A stretch of 31,640 nucleotides of DNA from Deinococcus sp. (GCF_018260405.1 NZ_JAGLBG010000022.1:1-31640), one strand, 5' to 3'. Positions 17,209 through 24,447 are shown, counted from the first letter of the stretch. Numbers and translations: made by a program. Notes: generated by a model from the sequence alone, not told the origin.

Positions 17209-17224
17209 TAGTGGAAAACCACTA
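17209..17224. promoter_or_regulatory. Candidate LuxR-type operator
   Basis: TAGTGG-AAAA-CCACTA is a perfect 6-bp inverted repeat with a 4-bp spacer, in the space between the divergent aldehyde dehydrogenase and LuxR-type genes. Its place and symmetry suit a dimeric regulator that controls both directions. Binding is inferred. Confidence 0.45.
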
Positions 17225-17292
17225 GGCACCTTGGCCAAGCCCTTCACCAGACATCCCCGTTGTCCCGCAGCGTCAGGAGCACCCCCGTACCG

Positions 17293-18099
17293 ATGGAACT
17301 TACCCTCCACAACCTCCCAGCCTGGCAAAGGCAGTTTCTGGACGCCCGGCGCAGCGTAACGCCCCGGCCGATGCTGGACGTGGCCGCGCACCTGCTGTTT
17401 TACCTGAGCGAGCCAGCCACACTACACGTCCTGGCGCTTGAGCATCTGCTGGTGCGCCTGCACGCTGACCGCGCCGACCTTGGCTTCAGTTCGTCGCAGG
17501 CTGAAACCTATACTCCGCAAGCCGAGTTCCGGGTTAGTCGGGACATTCCCAGCGTGCAGCAGGTCAGTTTTCCCAACCGTGACCCCGGAGTCCAAATCGT
17601 GTGGAACTCGCCGCAGGGGGTCAGCCTGAACGTGAGGTGTGACCCCGTCGTTAGGAATCTGCGGCCCTTTATGCAGGGCGTCCTGGGCACCCAGAGCAAG
17701 CTGGCCCACCGCCTGGAGCATCATAGCGAGGTCTTTGGGATGCTATGTCTGGACCAGATAGTCAGCCCGCGCCAGTGGCACAACGCCGAGAGTCAGTATG
17801 TTGACCAGTTTCTGGGCGAGGTGTTGAGTCCGCTGCTGTTTGCCAGCCACCGCTTGCAGGTTCAGCAGGCGGTCGATATCCCCAGCCTGACCCCGGCCGA
17901 AAAGCAGATTCTGAGCCTATTTGAACTAGGCCTGACCTCCAAGGAAATCGCCCAGCGTCTTCACAAGTCGCCCAACACGGTGGACAACCAACTCAGCGGG
18001 CTGCGCCACAAGCTCGGTCTTCGCAACCGGGTGGAACTGCTGCGAGTCTGGGAGGCCCTGAAGGAAAGGTCAGAAACAAATATGGATTCTCAGCGATGA
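17293..18099 (+). CDS. LuxR-type transcriptional regulator
   Basis: A 268-residue regulator is predicted from the ATG at 17293, with AGGAG at 17275-17279, a rather long spacing of 13. The frame is also open from a TTG at 17260. The C-terminal 60 residues are a typical LuxR/GerE helix-turn-helix: LTPAEKQILSLFELGLTSKEIAQRL, then SPNTVDNQLSGLRHKLG. The N-terminal 190 residues look like a GAF- or PAS-like sensing domain of unknown ligand; they are not a phosphoacceptor receiver domain. It is divergent from the amine-oxidation genes, which is the usual place for a pathway-specific regulator. It probably activates those genes in response to the amine or its product. Related amine pathways in enterobacteria use an AraC-type activator instead. 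Confidence 0.85.
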   Translation: MELTLHNLPAWQRQFLDARRSVTPRPMLDVAAHLLFYLSEPATLHVLALEHLLVRLHADRADLGFSSSQAETYTPQAEFRVSRDIPSVQQVSFPNRDPGVQIVWNSPQGVSLNVRCDPVVRNLRPFMQGVLGTQSKLAHRLEHHSEVFGMLCLDQIVSPRQWHNAESQYVDQFLGEVLSPLLFASHRLQVQQAVDIPSLTPAEKQILSLFELGLTSKEIAQRLHKSPNTVDNQLSGLRHKLGLRNRVELLRVWEALKERSETNMDSQR

Positions 18100-18422
18100 C
18101 CTTGCCTAAGTGGCTGAGGTTCCAGCACATTTCGAGATGTAACCTTGCCCGAATCGCCACCCAGAACTTCAACGGCCCCGTCTCCAGAATTGGCGCACGC
18201 CACAGCTATTGATGACGTGCTAAATCGGTGTCAATCGGAATCATGAGAGGGAAAATGCTGTTGGCAGCAGTGCTAACTCGCTTCCCCTGGAGGTGCAGTC
18301 AGTCAGAAGGCGACATCAACTAACCTCGTTAGCAATAAGTTCCGGCACACCTGGAAAAGCACCAGATCTGCCTCCGCCGGGCAGCTCTGTGAGTCCATAG
18401 GTACCTGCCGGGTACAGAGGGC
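18100..18422. other. Intergenic region without a recognisable gene
   Basis: No coding frame here resembles a known protein. In particular, the DNA just before 18423 does not encode the N-terminal domain expected for NadA: an in-frame TGA lies at 18390-18392. A short palindrome, CTAAC-CTC-GTTAG, is at 18320-18332. The region looks like decayed or recombined DNA. Confidence 0.4.
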
Positions 18423-19049
18423 GTGCACTTCATGGCCGAAACCGCCGCGATCCTCAACCAGGACAAGACCGTGCTGCTGCCCGACCTGTGCGCCGGGTGC
18501 TCACTGGCCGACACCGTTACCGCACAGGGCATCCGCGACTGGAAAGCGCGGAACCCTAGCGGGCTGGTCGTCACTTACGTGAACACCACCGCCGACGTGA
18601 AAGCCGAGAGTGACTACCGCTGCACCAGCGGCAACGCCGTGCAGATCGTGCAGAGCCTCCCGCCAGACGCGCCCATGTTGTTCGCGCCCGACCGCTTCCT
18701 GGCCGCGCACGTGATCCGCGAGACCGGCCGCGCCATGGACGTCTGGGACGGCGCCTACCACGTCCACGAGGCCATCCGCCCCGAGGATGTCACGGACCAG
18801 CAGGCCGCATACCCGGACGCCGAACTGCTCATCCACTCCGAGTGCGGCTGCTGCACTAAAATTCTAGGCGCTCTGACGGAATTGCAGCTGTACTCCACCG
18901 AGGGCATGGTGCACCGCGCCCGACAGAGTGCTGCGCAGGAATTCATCGTCGTGACCGAGACCGGCATGGTCACCCGCCCGAAACACGACGTGCCCGGTAA
19001 GACCTTCATTGCGCTCAGCCGCACCGCCCGCTGCGAGTACATGAGATGA
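18423..19049 (+). pseudogene. nadA: Quinolinate synthase (NadA) fragment
   Basis: The 208 residues match the middle and C-terminal parts of NadA, the [4Fe-4S] enzyme that makes quinolinate from iminoaspartate and dihydroxyacetone phosphate for NAD synthesis. Three cluster-ligand motifs survive: AGCSLAD, HSECGCCTK and ARCEYM. The homology starts at VHFMAETAAIL, so roughly the first 100 or more residues, a whole domain, are absent. After CEYMR the frame ends at a TGA. Adding one base in ATGAGATGATC would restore EYMKMI, so a one-base loss probably truncated the end. Departures such as HSEC for HPEC and TARC for TASC also suggest decay. No nadB or nadC is nearby. I read it as a remnant of a duplicated or transferred nadA; a functional copy would be needed elsewhere. 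Confidence 0.75.
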
Positions 19050-19098
19050 TCAGCGTGTATCTTTTACTGGATTCCAGGGCAGAAGGCTAGAATCGTAC

Positions 19099-19125
19099 TT
19101 GACATCTTTCTTTTTTCGGTAGATT
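19099..19125 (+). promoter_or_regulatory. Leaderless-type promoter
   Basis: TTGACA (19099-19104) is followed at 15 bases by TAGATT (19120-19125), a TANNNT-type -10. Six bases later comes the GTG start at 19132, with no Shine-Dalgarno sequence. This spacing predicts a transcript that begins at or near the start codon, as is common in Deinococcus. Confidence 0.5.
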
Positions 19126-19131
19126 ACCCTG

Positions 19132-19875
19132 GTGCTCCCTGCTTGTGCCCCCGTTTCCTCGCCAGCCAGTCCAGTATTTTTGCGCTCTATTACCACCTTG
19201 CATACCCGCCACGTAGACCTGGTATTGCAAGAAAGTTTCTGGCGGGAATTGCTGCTCACCTGGAGCTTTTTGCCGGTCACTCTGGCAGACGGCGGCGAGT
19301 ACACACCCAGAATGCAGACGGTGATTGCCCGCCTTAACCCTGAAGCGCGGGCCAGGGCGCTGTCGGGGATGGTGCTGCTGCTTGAGGACGTAGACCGGCC
19401 TACACCCAACGAGTGCCTCATCAGCGTGGATGCCCAGACCAGTGAGGTGAGCATCCGCATTTTTGGGCGTTTTCTAACTGATATTCAGAGTACATCCGAG
19501 TGGATTTTGCGCCAGTTGATGACGGCAGGTCAGGTCTTCATCATTACGCCGCACACCCGCTGCTTCATTGCGCTAGATACCGGCGGCCAGCGAACCGACC
19601 TGACCACCGGGCGGGCCATGCCACTGCGTCACCGCCTCTGGCACGGCTTTTACCAGGAGAATGTCTATAACATCAACGTTACCAGTATGGTGATCACCCT
19701 GACGCTGATGGTGGTGCTGTTCACTTCACCCACCGAAGCGCACTCGGCGCTGGGAAAATTCTATGGCCTGTGCGAGCGGATTTTATCTGCCGCGCTGATG
19801 AACGTCTTTTTGCTGCTCAGCCAGTTTTATGTGTACCGGAAGGGCCGCCGCGTTCTGGAGTGGGAAAAGCCGTAA
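19132..19875 (+). CDS. Unrecognised membrane protein with two C-terminal TM helices
   Basis: I do not recognise this 247-residue protein. The first 175 residues are soluble-looking, of mixed alpha/beta character, and include an acidic stretch (LLLEDVDRPTPNE) and an Ile/Phe-rich core (VSIRIFGRF). Two hydrophobic segments follow: about 183-203 (INVTSMVITLTLMVVLF) and about 219-238 (LSAALMNVFLLLSQFYV). The chain then ends in a basic tail, YRKGRRVLEWEKP. This predicts a membrane-tethered cytoplasmic domain. The GTG at 19132 is chosen because a -35/-10 pair sits just before it and no ribosome-binding site is seen. It lies between a NadA fragment and an ArsR-type gene, with no operon partner to suggest a function. 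The frame is long and coding-like for a GC-rich genome, so I think it is a real gene. Confidence 0.6.
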   Translation: MLPACAPVSSPASPVFLRSITTLHTRHVDLVLQESFWRELLLTWSFLPVTLADGGEYTPRMQTVIARLNPEARARALSGMVLLLEDVDRPTPNECLISVDAQTSEVSIRIFGRFLTDIQSTSEWILRQLMTAGQVFIITPHTRCFIALDTGGQRTDLTTGRAMPLRHRLWHGFYQENVYNINVTSMVITLTLMVVLFTSPTEAHSALGKFYGLCERILSAALMNVFLLLSQFYVYRKGRRVLEWEKP

Positions 19876-19895
19876 CTTTCTGAGCCGCCTCAGAC

Positions 19896-19907
19896 ATTGA
19901 CATCAAT
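19896..19907. promoter_or_regulatory. Candidate ArsR operator
   Basis: ATTGA-CA-TCAAT is a perfect inverted repeat that overlaps a TTGACA -35-like hexamer (19897-19902), about 25 bases before the arsR-type start. ArsR/SmtB repressors commonly bind such ATTGA/TCAAT palindromes over their own promoter. The -10 element is less clear (TCTTAT or TTATAT near 19922-19929). Confidence 0.45.
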
Positions 19908-19931
19908 CAATCTGAGACGCATCTTATATCT

Positions 19932-20282
19932 ATGGATTTCGATACGAGTGCAGAGTTGTTTAAGGCTCTTGCCGACCCAAATCGGCTGAAGGTACTGAAA
20001 CTGCTGGTAAGTCCGCCTGCCAATAGCTGCGCTGGGCCAGGCAGCGTCTGCGCCTGTGACCTGGAAGGGGAACTTGGATTGGCACAGCCGACCGTCAGCC
20101 ACCACATGAAATTGCTGGTTCGCGCCGGACTGGTCACCGCGACCAAGCGTGGCAAGTGGACAGAGTACACGCTCAATCCCCAGGGCTTTGAACAGGCGTG
20201 CGAGTTGCTGGGAGCCTTGCAACAACCAGACTCGAACGCTGCCCCTTGCCCGCCCAAGACCCTGCAAGGGGTTGCATCATGA
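19932..20282 (+). CDS. ArsR/SmtB-family metal(loid)-sensing repressor
   Basis: This 116-residue winged-helix repressor has the family opening (AELFKALADPNRLKVLKLL), the recognition helix AQPTVSHHMKLLVRAGLV and the wing TKRGKWTEYTL. The metalloid-binding helix reads SVCACDLEGEL, with Cys40 and Cys42 and a further Cys33 in a short insertion; the third cysteine of E. coli ArsR (CxCxxC) is missing. A C-x-C pair at this place is typical of arsenite/antimonite sensors, so arsenic is the likeliest ligand. A palindrome at 19896-19907 fits autoregulation. The gene's TGA overlaps an ATG (ATGA) that should open the next gene of an ars operon, but that frame enters a dispersed repeat and stops after 18 codons. 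No arsenite pump or reductase is visible. Confidence 0.85.
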   Translation: MDFDTSAELFKALADPNRLKVLKLLVSPPANSCAGPGSVCACDLEGELGLAQPTVSHHMKLLVRAGLVTATKRGKWTEYTLNPQGFEQACELLGALQQPDSNAAPCPPKTLQGVAS

Positions 20283-20335
20283 CCCAGACTGTTCCCGCAG
20301 TTAGAGCATCTTATAAAAAGATGGTGCTCGCTTGA
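20279..20335 (+). pseudogene. Interrupted start of a gene downstream of arsR
   Basis: An ATG overlapping the arsR-type stop (ATGA) opens a frame reading MTQTVPAV, which then enters the dispersed repeat at about 20301 and stops at 20333-20335. Four-base overlaps like this usually mark co-translated operon genes. I infer that the second gene of an ars-type operon was cut off by the repeat. Its identity cannot be read from eight codons. Confidence 0.4.
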
Positions 20336-20440
20336 CCATCTTGTTGCCGAGTGGAACAAGTGAAAAGAAAGAGCCAGACGTAGGATGAAGGGGGCGGCGG
20401 TGTTTTTCCGACGTGCCCTTCATTCGGAGAAGGGCTCTAG
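20301..20440. repeat. Dispersed repeat element, copy 2 (MITE-like)
   Basis: This 140-bp copy has near-inverted ends TTAGAGCA (20301-20308) and GGCTCTAG (20433-20440), and matches copy 1 at 15472-15612 in the same orientation. Here an inner stem is perfect: ATGAAGGG pairs with CCCTTCAT around the shared GGCGGCGG core. The first part also folds (GAGCATCTT with AAGATGGTGCTC). Such structure could make it a transcribed, folded RNA element or a transcript end. It abuts the codons that follow arsR. Confidence 0.75.
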
Positions 20441-20660
20441 TCGGCGTCGTCTTGTGGGCCGATAGAGGGTCAAGAACACTGAGGTCGTGCTGGTGGTAAC
20501 GGTATTGCTTCTCTCATCAGGCATATTACAACCGTCTCGGATACGCGGAACTGTAACCCGGCAGCTGCCTACCGTGTAGCCCGTATTCTTTCTTGTGCCC
20601 TCCGCTCGGATTAATACGGGACTGCACCGAATCAACCGACAGTCGGTATTCGGAAGGCTT
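20441..20660. other. Intergenic tail of urease operon
   Basis: No supported gene. A minus-strand frame covers much of this stretch (20420-20692) but overlaps ureD and resembles nothing. Two stem-loops lie here: CCCGTATT/AATACGGG (20580-20587 with 20613-20620) and the one listed separately at 20627-20653. Confidence 0.45.
20627..20653 (-). terminator. Stem-loop after ureD, possible operon terminator
   Basis: CCGAAT(CA)ACC pairs with GGTATTCGG around a GACAGTC loop, a stem of about nine pairs with a 2-base bulge. It sits seven bases past the ureD stop on the minus strand, where the urease transcript should end. It lacks a U-run, so it may instead stabilise the 3' end. Confidence 0.4.
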
Positions 20661-21488
20661 TCATCGCCGAATCTGAAGCGGCGCGGCTCCAAACCATTCG
20701 TGGCGGATTTGATTGCGAACAGAGGCTAGGCGTTCATCCAGCCTCGGCCCCTGCTGGGCGGCGCCGCGCAGCCAAAGCGCCCCACCCTGGCCTTTGCCCC
20801 AGACCACCTGGGCGTCGGCCTCCAGTGGGGCGCAGGCCAGATGGAACGCGGCGGGCTGTTGCCCCAACCAGACCCCACTACCGACATAGTCCATCCCTCC
20901 CCAGACCCCCGCAGCACGGGCTGTTTTCAGGTCGGTAGCGGTATGATCGAAACGCTGAGCATCCAGAAAAACGCGCTGCCCATCGCGGTAAATCGCCACC
21001 CGGCTGGCATAACTGCCGAAGGCGAGGCGTTCGCCCATCTGCACCCGGCCACTGGCGAGGCTCTCAGTTAGACCAAATTCGGACGTGGCACTCAGATTGA
21101 CCTGAATGTCCTGGGCAAATCGGCTGCCCGCAAACGGAATGGTGCGTTCCGGATAATATTCCAACCTGGCTCCGGGGCCAACCTCAAAAAAGATGTGCTG
21201 AAGCGCCGCCGCGCCATCTGGCGAAGGCTGTAGCCGCGTGGCCGACTGCGTGAGGATAACCACTGTCGCCCCCTCCCCTACCGTGACCCGGATTTCGCTG
21301 TGATCGCCGCCCAGCACCCCGCCTGTCGGATTGACGATAAAAACCATCAATGTGCCGCAGGGCAACTCGAAAGGCCGCACGATCATCAGCGGCGCTTTTT
21401 GAAGATCACGCAGCAGCACCGTTTTCTGGCCGCGCCGGGCAAAATGTAAGTCCAGTTGCCCAAACCGGGTACGCGAAAAGAGGGTCAA
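20661..21488 (-). CDS. ureD: Urease accessory protein UreD
   Basis: This 275-residue protein matches UreD (UreH in Helicobacter), the scaffold that binds apo-urease and recruits UreF and UreG for nickel insertion and lysine carbamylation. Family motifs include NPTGGVLGGDHSEI, LTQSATRLQPS and LEYYPERTIPFAGSRF. The TTG start at 21488 overlaps the ureG stop (TTGA), so the two are probably translationally coupled. It is the last gene of the eight-gene urease operon, whereas ureD is often first in other bacteria. A stem-loop follows the stop. Confidence 0.92.
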   Translation of the reverse strand: MTLFSRTRFGQLDLHFARRGQKTVLLRDLQKAPLMIVRPFELPCGTLMVFIVNPTGGVLGGDHSEIRVTVGEGATVVILTQSATRLQPSPDGAAALQHIFFEVGPGARLEYYPERTIPFAGSRFAQDIQVNLSATSEFGLTESLASGRVQMGERLAFGSYASRVAIYRDGQRVFLDAQRFDHTATDLKTARAAGVWGGMDYVGSGVWLGQQPAAFHLACAPLEADAQVVWGKGQGGALWLRGAAQQGPRLDERLASVRNQIRHEWFGAAPLQIRR

Positions 21489-22129
21489 AATAGGCCAATC
21501 CTCGGCGGCGCAACCTCCTTAAATAATAGGTCGTGTTCCAGCCAGGCAATCACGTCCTGCACGCCGGTTCCAGCTTTCAGATTGGTAAAGATGTAAGGGC
21601 GCACCTCCTGGCCTGCTGTGCGCTGCGCTCTGGCGTCGGCGTCCATGACGCGCAGGTCTGCACCGACCAGCGGGGCGAGGTCAGTTTTGTTGATCACCAG
21701 CAGGTCGGATTGCCGGATGCCGGGGCCACCTTTGCGCGGCACTTTCTCGCCGCCCGACACGTCCAGCACAAACAGCCAGGCGTCCACGAGTTCCGGTGAA
21801 AAGCTCGAAGCCAGGTTGTCGCCGCCCGATTCTATAAACAGCAATTCGAGTTCCGGAAACTCCTCTTGCAAAGCGTCGACCGCTTCCTGATTAAGCGAAC
21901 TGTCTTCACGAATCGCGGTGTGGGGGCAGCCACCTGTCTGCACGCCACGAATGCGCTCGGGGGGCAGGGCGGCGGCGCGGGTCAGAATGCGCTGATCTTC
22001 AAAGGTGTAGATGTCGTTGGTAATCACGGCGAGCTGGTAGCGCTCACGCAGCTGACGGCACAGCACTTCGAGCAAAGCGGTTTTTCCGCTGCCCACCGGG
22101 CCGCCGACACCAATTTTTAGGGGGGTCAT
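21485..22129 (-). CDS. ureG: Urease accessory GTPase UreG
   Basis: This 214-residue SIMIBI-class GTPase powers nickel delivery to urease. The P-loop GGPVGSGKT lies at about 9-17, the metal-binding Cys-Pro-His at Cys68/His70 (GGCPHTAIRED) and the base-specificity NKTD at 147-150. All features of an active UreG are present and its length is normal. AGAGGT precedes the ATG. Unlike the other junctions in this operon, about 190 bases separate it from ureF. That gap contains a hairpin (22206-22238) and a 15-bp tandem repeat (22271-22330), so transcription or translation may be tuned here. Confidence 0.95.
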   Translation of the reverse strand: MTPLKIGVGGPVGSGKTALLEVLCRQLRERYQLAVITNDIYTFEDQRILTRAAALPPERIRGVQTGGCPHTAIREDSSLNQEAVDALQEEFPELELLFIESGGDNLASSFSPELVDAWLFVLDVSGGEKVPRKGGPGIRQSDLLVINKTDLAPLVGADLRVMDADARAQRTAGQEVRPYIFTNLKAGTGVQDVIAWLEHDLLFKEVAPPRIGLF

Positions 22130-22205
22130 CCATTTACCTCTTCTACGGAGTCCGAGTGAATAGTTTGCAAAAACCGTTCAACTCGAGCAGGGCGAGTGGG
22201 GGCCT

Positions 22206-22238
22206 ACCGGGTTCCGGGCGTGAAGTTGGCAACCCGGT
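22206..22238. repeat. Inverted repeat in ureF-ureG gap
   Basis: ACCGGGTT (22206-22213) and AACCCGGT (22231-22238) form a perfect 8-bp stem with a 17-base loop. There is no U-run, so it is not a standard terminator. It may be an mRNA processing or pausing site inside the urease operon. Confidence 0.35.
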
Positions 22239-22270
22239 GGCCTTGCGGGTGGTTAACGAAATAGGCGGCA

Positions 22271-22330
22271 GGCTGTGTCAGGTTTGGCTGGATCAGGTTT
22301 GGCTGTGTCAGGTTTGGCTGTGTCAGGTTT
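22271..22330 (-). repeat. 15-bp tandem repeat over the ureF stop
   Basis: Four units of GGCTGTGTCAGGTTT (one with GGATC for TGTC) lie head to tail with an exact 15-base period. On the minus strand each unit contains a TGA in the ureF frame, at 22323, 22308, 22293 and 22278. The repeat thus places four in-frame stops in series. It probably grew by replication slippage. Confidence 0.8.
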
Positions 22331-22964
22331 GGAAGAGTCGTTGTTCAAGAGTGGCCTGCTGCGCCGCAGCGATATCGAGCAGCGGAGAAAAGCCGCCGAG
22401 GTCGTTAGGTGTGGCCCTCAGCGCGAAAGTAACGCAGCGCCCCGCCTGCGCCTCACACTGCGCCGCGCAGCGTTGGGCGTCTAGGCCACCGAGTTTCATC
22501 AGCCGGGTGGCCGAGGTCACGCGCCCCAGCAGCCAGGACGACACATACGCCTGCACCGTGTCTTCGCGCTCTGCCCCCAGCGCCGAGGCCACCGCGCCAA
22601 AACTGGTCGCGTGGTGGCGCGTCGGTGGCAATCTGCTCAGGTCGCCGGGCCACAGATGCAGCGCGGCCCGGCGGAGATTGGCTCCGATTCGCAGGCTGGC
22701 CCGCCTTGGCCCCTCGACCAGTTTGAGGTCGTCTAGCAGGGCGTCGAGTTCAGGCAGAGTCGCTGAATCTGCCGACCATGCCAAAGCGCTGGCGGGCGCG
22801 TCCTGCCTGCCCCAGCCGTGTGCAAGTTGCCCACACAAGAAAGCAGTCAGGTCGTCTGCCGTTCGCACGTCGCCACGCTGGGTCAGTGTTTCCAGACCGT
22901 CGCTAAAGGCGTAAGCCCCGGTGGGGAAAGCCGAATCGGCCAGTTGAAGCAGCCGAAGATTCAC
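22323..22964 (-). CDS. ureF: Urease accessory protein UreF
   Basis: UreF is the helical partner that bridges UreD and UreG in the urease maturation complex. The 213-residue product has the family opening LRLLQLADSAFPTGAYAFSDGLE and the conserved C-terminal RLMKLGGLDAQ segment. I prefer the GTG at 22964 because it overlaps the ureE stop by four bases (GTGA); a TTG five codons upstream (22979) is also in frame and cannot be excluded. The protein ends in LFQT, within the first unit of a 15-bp tandem repeat that repeats the stop codon. The wide gap to ureG follows. Confidence 0.92.
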   Translation of the reverse strand: MNLRLLQLADSAFPTGAYAFSDGLETLTQRGDVRTADDLTAFLCGQLAHGWGRQDAPASALAWSADSATLPELDALLDDLKLVEGPRRASLRIGANLRRAALHLWPGDLSRLPPTRHHATSFGAVASALGAEREDTVQAYVSSWLLGRVTSATRLMKLGGLDAQRCAAQCEAQAGRCVTFALRATPNDLGGFSPLLDIAAAQQATLEQRLFQT

Positions 22965-23437
22965 AGCTCGTGTTCCCAACTGGGGCGACCCTCAAAGGGC
23001 CTGAATTCCCGCGTGAACGGCACGCCCAGCCGCGTGAGCAGAAGTTCGACAGGCGCGTCCCAGAGGGTCAGAAACGTCCCGGAGTCCTCCACGAGGTCGC
23101 GGTGCAGGTTACCGATGGCGTGGGCCACCTGCGCCATTTCGCCCAGGGTGCGCGGCGTAATAACGGCCACGTCTTCGGGGGCGGCACGGACGACATAACT
23201 CACGTCGCCGCGTGTGTCCAGCAGCGTGCCCGGCGTTAGGACAGTGCCCGTCGGAAAAGCCAGCAGCAGTTCTGTGCCGTCCGGGGCCTGTAGGCGGCGG
23301 CGTACCCGGCGGCGATCCACGGCGCTCATTGGAATCTCGATGACTTGACGGGCAACTGGCCCGATGACTGAACCTGCAACCCGCTCCACCGCAGTTTGTA
23401 GCGGCGTCAGTGGGCGTTTCAGACCCGCCAGTTTCAT
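22961..23437 (-). CDS. ureE: Urease nickel metallochaperone UreE
   Basis: UreE carries nickel to the urease activation complex as a dimer. The ATG at 23437 overlaps the hypB stop (TGATG), which gives 158 residues; a longer open frame upstream lies within hypB and is rejected. The conserved C-terminal domain contains AHAIGNLHRDL with His106 and His112, the place of the essential metal-binding histidine. There is no His-rich tail: the protein ends RPSWEHEL. A tailless UreE has little nickel-storage capacity, and the neighbouring HypA/HypB pair may compensate. The N-terminal half is rich in Arg (DRRRVRRRLQ). Confidence 0.9.
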   Translation of the reverse strand: MKLAGLKRPLTPLQTAVERVAGSVIGPVARQVIEIPMSAVDRRRVRRRLQAPDGTELLLAFPTGTVLTPGTLLDTRGDVSYVVRAAPEDVAVITPRTLGEMAQVAHAIGNLHRDLVEDSGTFLTLWDAPVELLLTRLGVPFTREFRPFEGRPSWEHEL

Positions 23438-24090
23438 CACTGGCCCCTCACGAAATCGTACCAGCCTGCCAGACCCTCCCCGCTGCGACTCGACAGTTCC
23501 ACGACTTTGACGCCGGGACGGGCCCGGTCGATGTTCTCGCGGCACAGCTCGCGGTCAAAGCCCACCGCGTCGGCGAGGTCCATCTTGGTAATGACCACCA
23601 CGTCCGCCGTGTTGAACATGGTCGGATACTTCAGCGGCTTGTCCTCACCCTCGGTGGTGGAAATCAGCACGGCGCGGGCCGCTTCACCCAGGTCATAGCT
23701 GCTGGGGCAGACCAGATTGCCCACGTTTTCCAAAAACAGCACATCCAGCGCCTCCAGATCAAAGCGCGGCAGCACGTCCCGCACCATCGCCGCGTCGAGG
23801 TGACAGACCGTCCCCGTGACAATCTGCTCGGCCTGCGCCCCCCACTGCCGCAGCCGGGCGGCGTCGTTGTCGGTGGCGAGGTCGCCCACGGCCACGGCCA
23901 TTTTGATGTCGGCGGCGAGGTCACGCAGGGTGCGTTCGAGCAGCGCCGTCTTGCCCGCGCCAGGGCTGGAGGCAAGGTTGATGGCCCGGACGCCCGCCGC
24001 CCGAAAGGTCTGGCGGTTCCCGGCGGCGGTGTGATCGTTGGTTTTGAGGATGTTCTGGCGCACGGTAACGATGCGCGGAGCAGTAGTCAT
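23437..24090 (-). CDS. hypB: HypB-type nickel-insertion GTPase
   Basis: The true start is the ATG at 24090, preceded by AAGGAG; a longer frame reading back into hypA is spurious. The 217-residue GTPase has a P-loop SSPGAGKT (41-48), the G-domain metal site Cys96-His97 (GTVCHLDA) and Cys128 (ENVGNLVCPSS), and TKMD in place of NKxD. The Cys-His to Cys spacing equals that of E. coli HypB. It lacks the N-terminal CxxCGC motif and the His-rich stretch found in some HypB proteins. HypB normally works with HypA in [NiFe]-hydrogenase maturation. Here it sits between hypA and ureE, with no hydrogenase in the window, so a dedicated urease role is likely, as shown for Helicobacter pylori HypAB. Confidence 0.9.
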   Translation of the reverse strand: MTTAPRIVTVRQNILKTNDHTAAGNRQTFRAAGVRAINLASSPGAGKTALLERTLRDLAADIKMAVAVGDLATDNDAARLRQWGAQAEQIVTGTVCHLDAAMVRDVLPRFDLEALDVLFLENVGNLVCPSSYDLGEAARAVLISTTEGEDKPLKYPTMFNTADVVVITKMDLADAVGFDRELCRENIDRARPGVKVVELSSRSGEGLAGWYDFVRGQ

Positions 24091-24106
24091 GGGGGGGTTC
24101 TCTCCT

Positions 24107-24447
24107 TCAGGCGAGTTCAAGTGAATCGAGTTCCAGTTCGTCGCCCTGAAGCAGCGTGGGCGTCGCCGCGCCGCACAGCGGGCAACGCAGGCCGCGCCGC
24201 AATTCCAGCTCGACAGGGCCGTGCTGCGGGCACTCCCCAATTCCGGGCACCCGTTCGATACTCAGGGCGGCGCCCGCCAGCGGCGTGTCCTCGGCGCAGG
24301 CCTCAAAGGCGGCGTTCAGCGCTTCGGGAACCACACTCGACCACTGGCCTACGCGCACGGTCAGCGCCGAGGCCCGCGCCGCGCCGTGTTCCCGCATCAC
24401 CTCGCAGGCAACTTCAATTAGGGACACAGCGATAGAGGCTTCGTGCA

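Noticed and set aside
18423..19049. Considered as a functional NadA.
   Set aside because: The first domain is missing and the C-terminus ends at an apparent frameshift, although the cluster cysteines remain.
20420..20692. A 90-codon minus-strand frame after ureD.
   Set aside because: It overlaps ureD and the dispersed repeat, spans two hairpins and resembles no protein.
22271..22330. Considered as a CRISPR or iteron array.
   Set aside because: Units are contiguous without spacers, only 15 bp, and overlap the end of ureF; no replication or cas gene is nearby.
24091..24240. Extended N-terminus of HypB.
   Set aside because: The extra residues are hypA read in another frame; AAGGAG and the MTTAPRIV start fit the family better.
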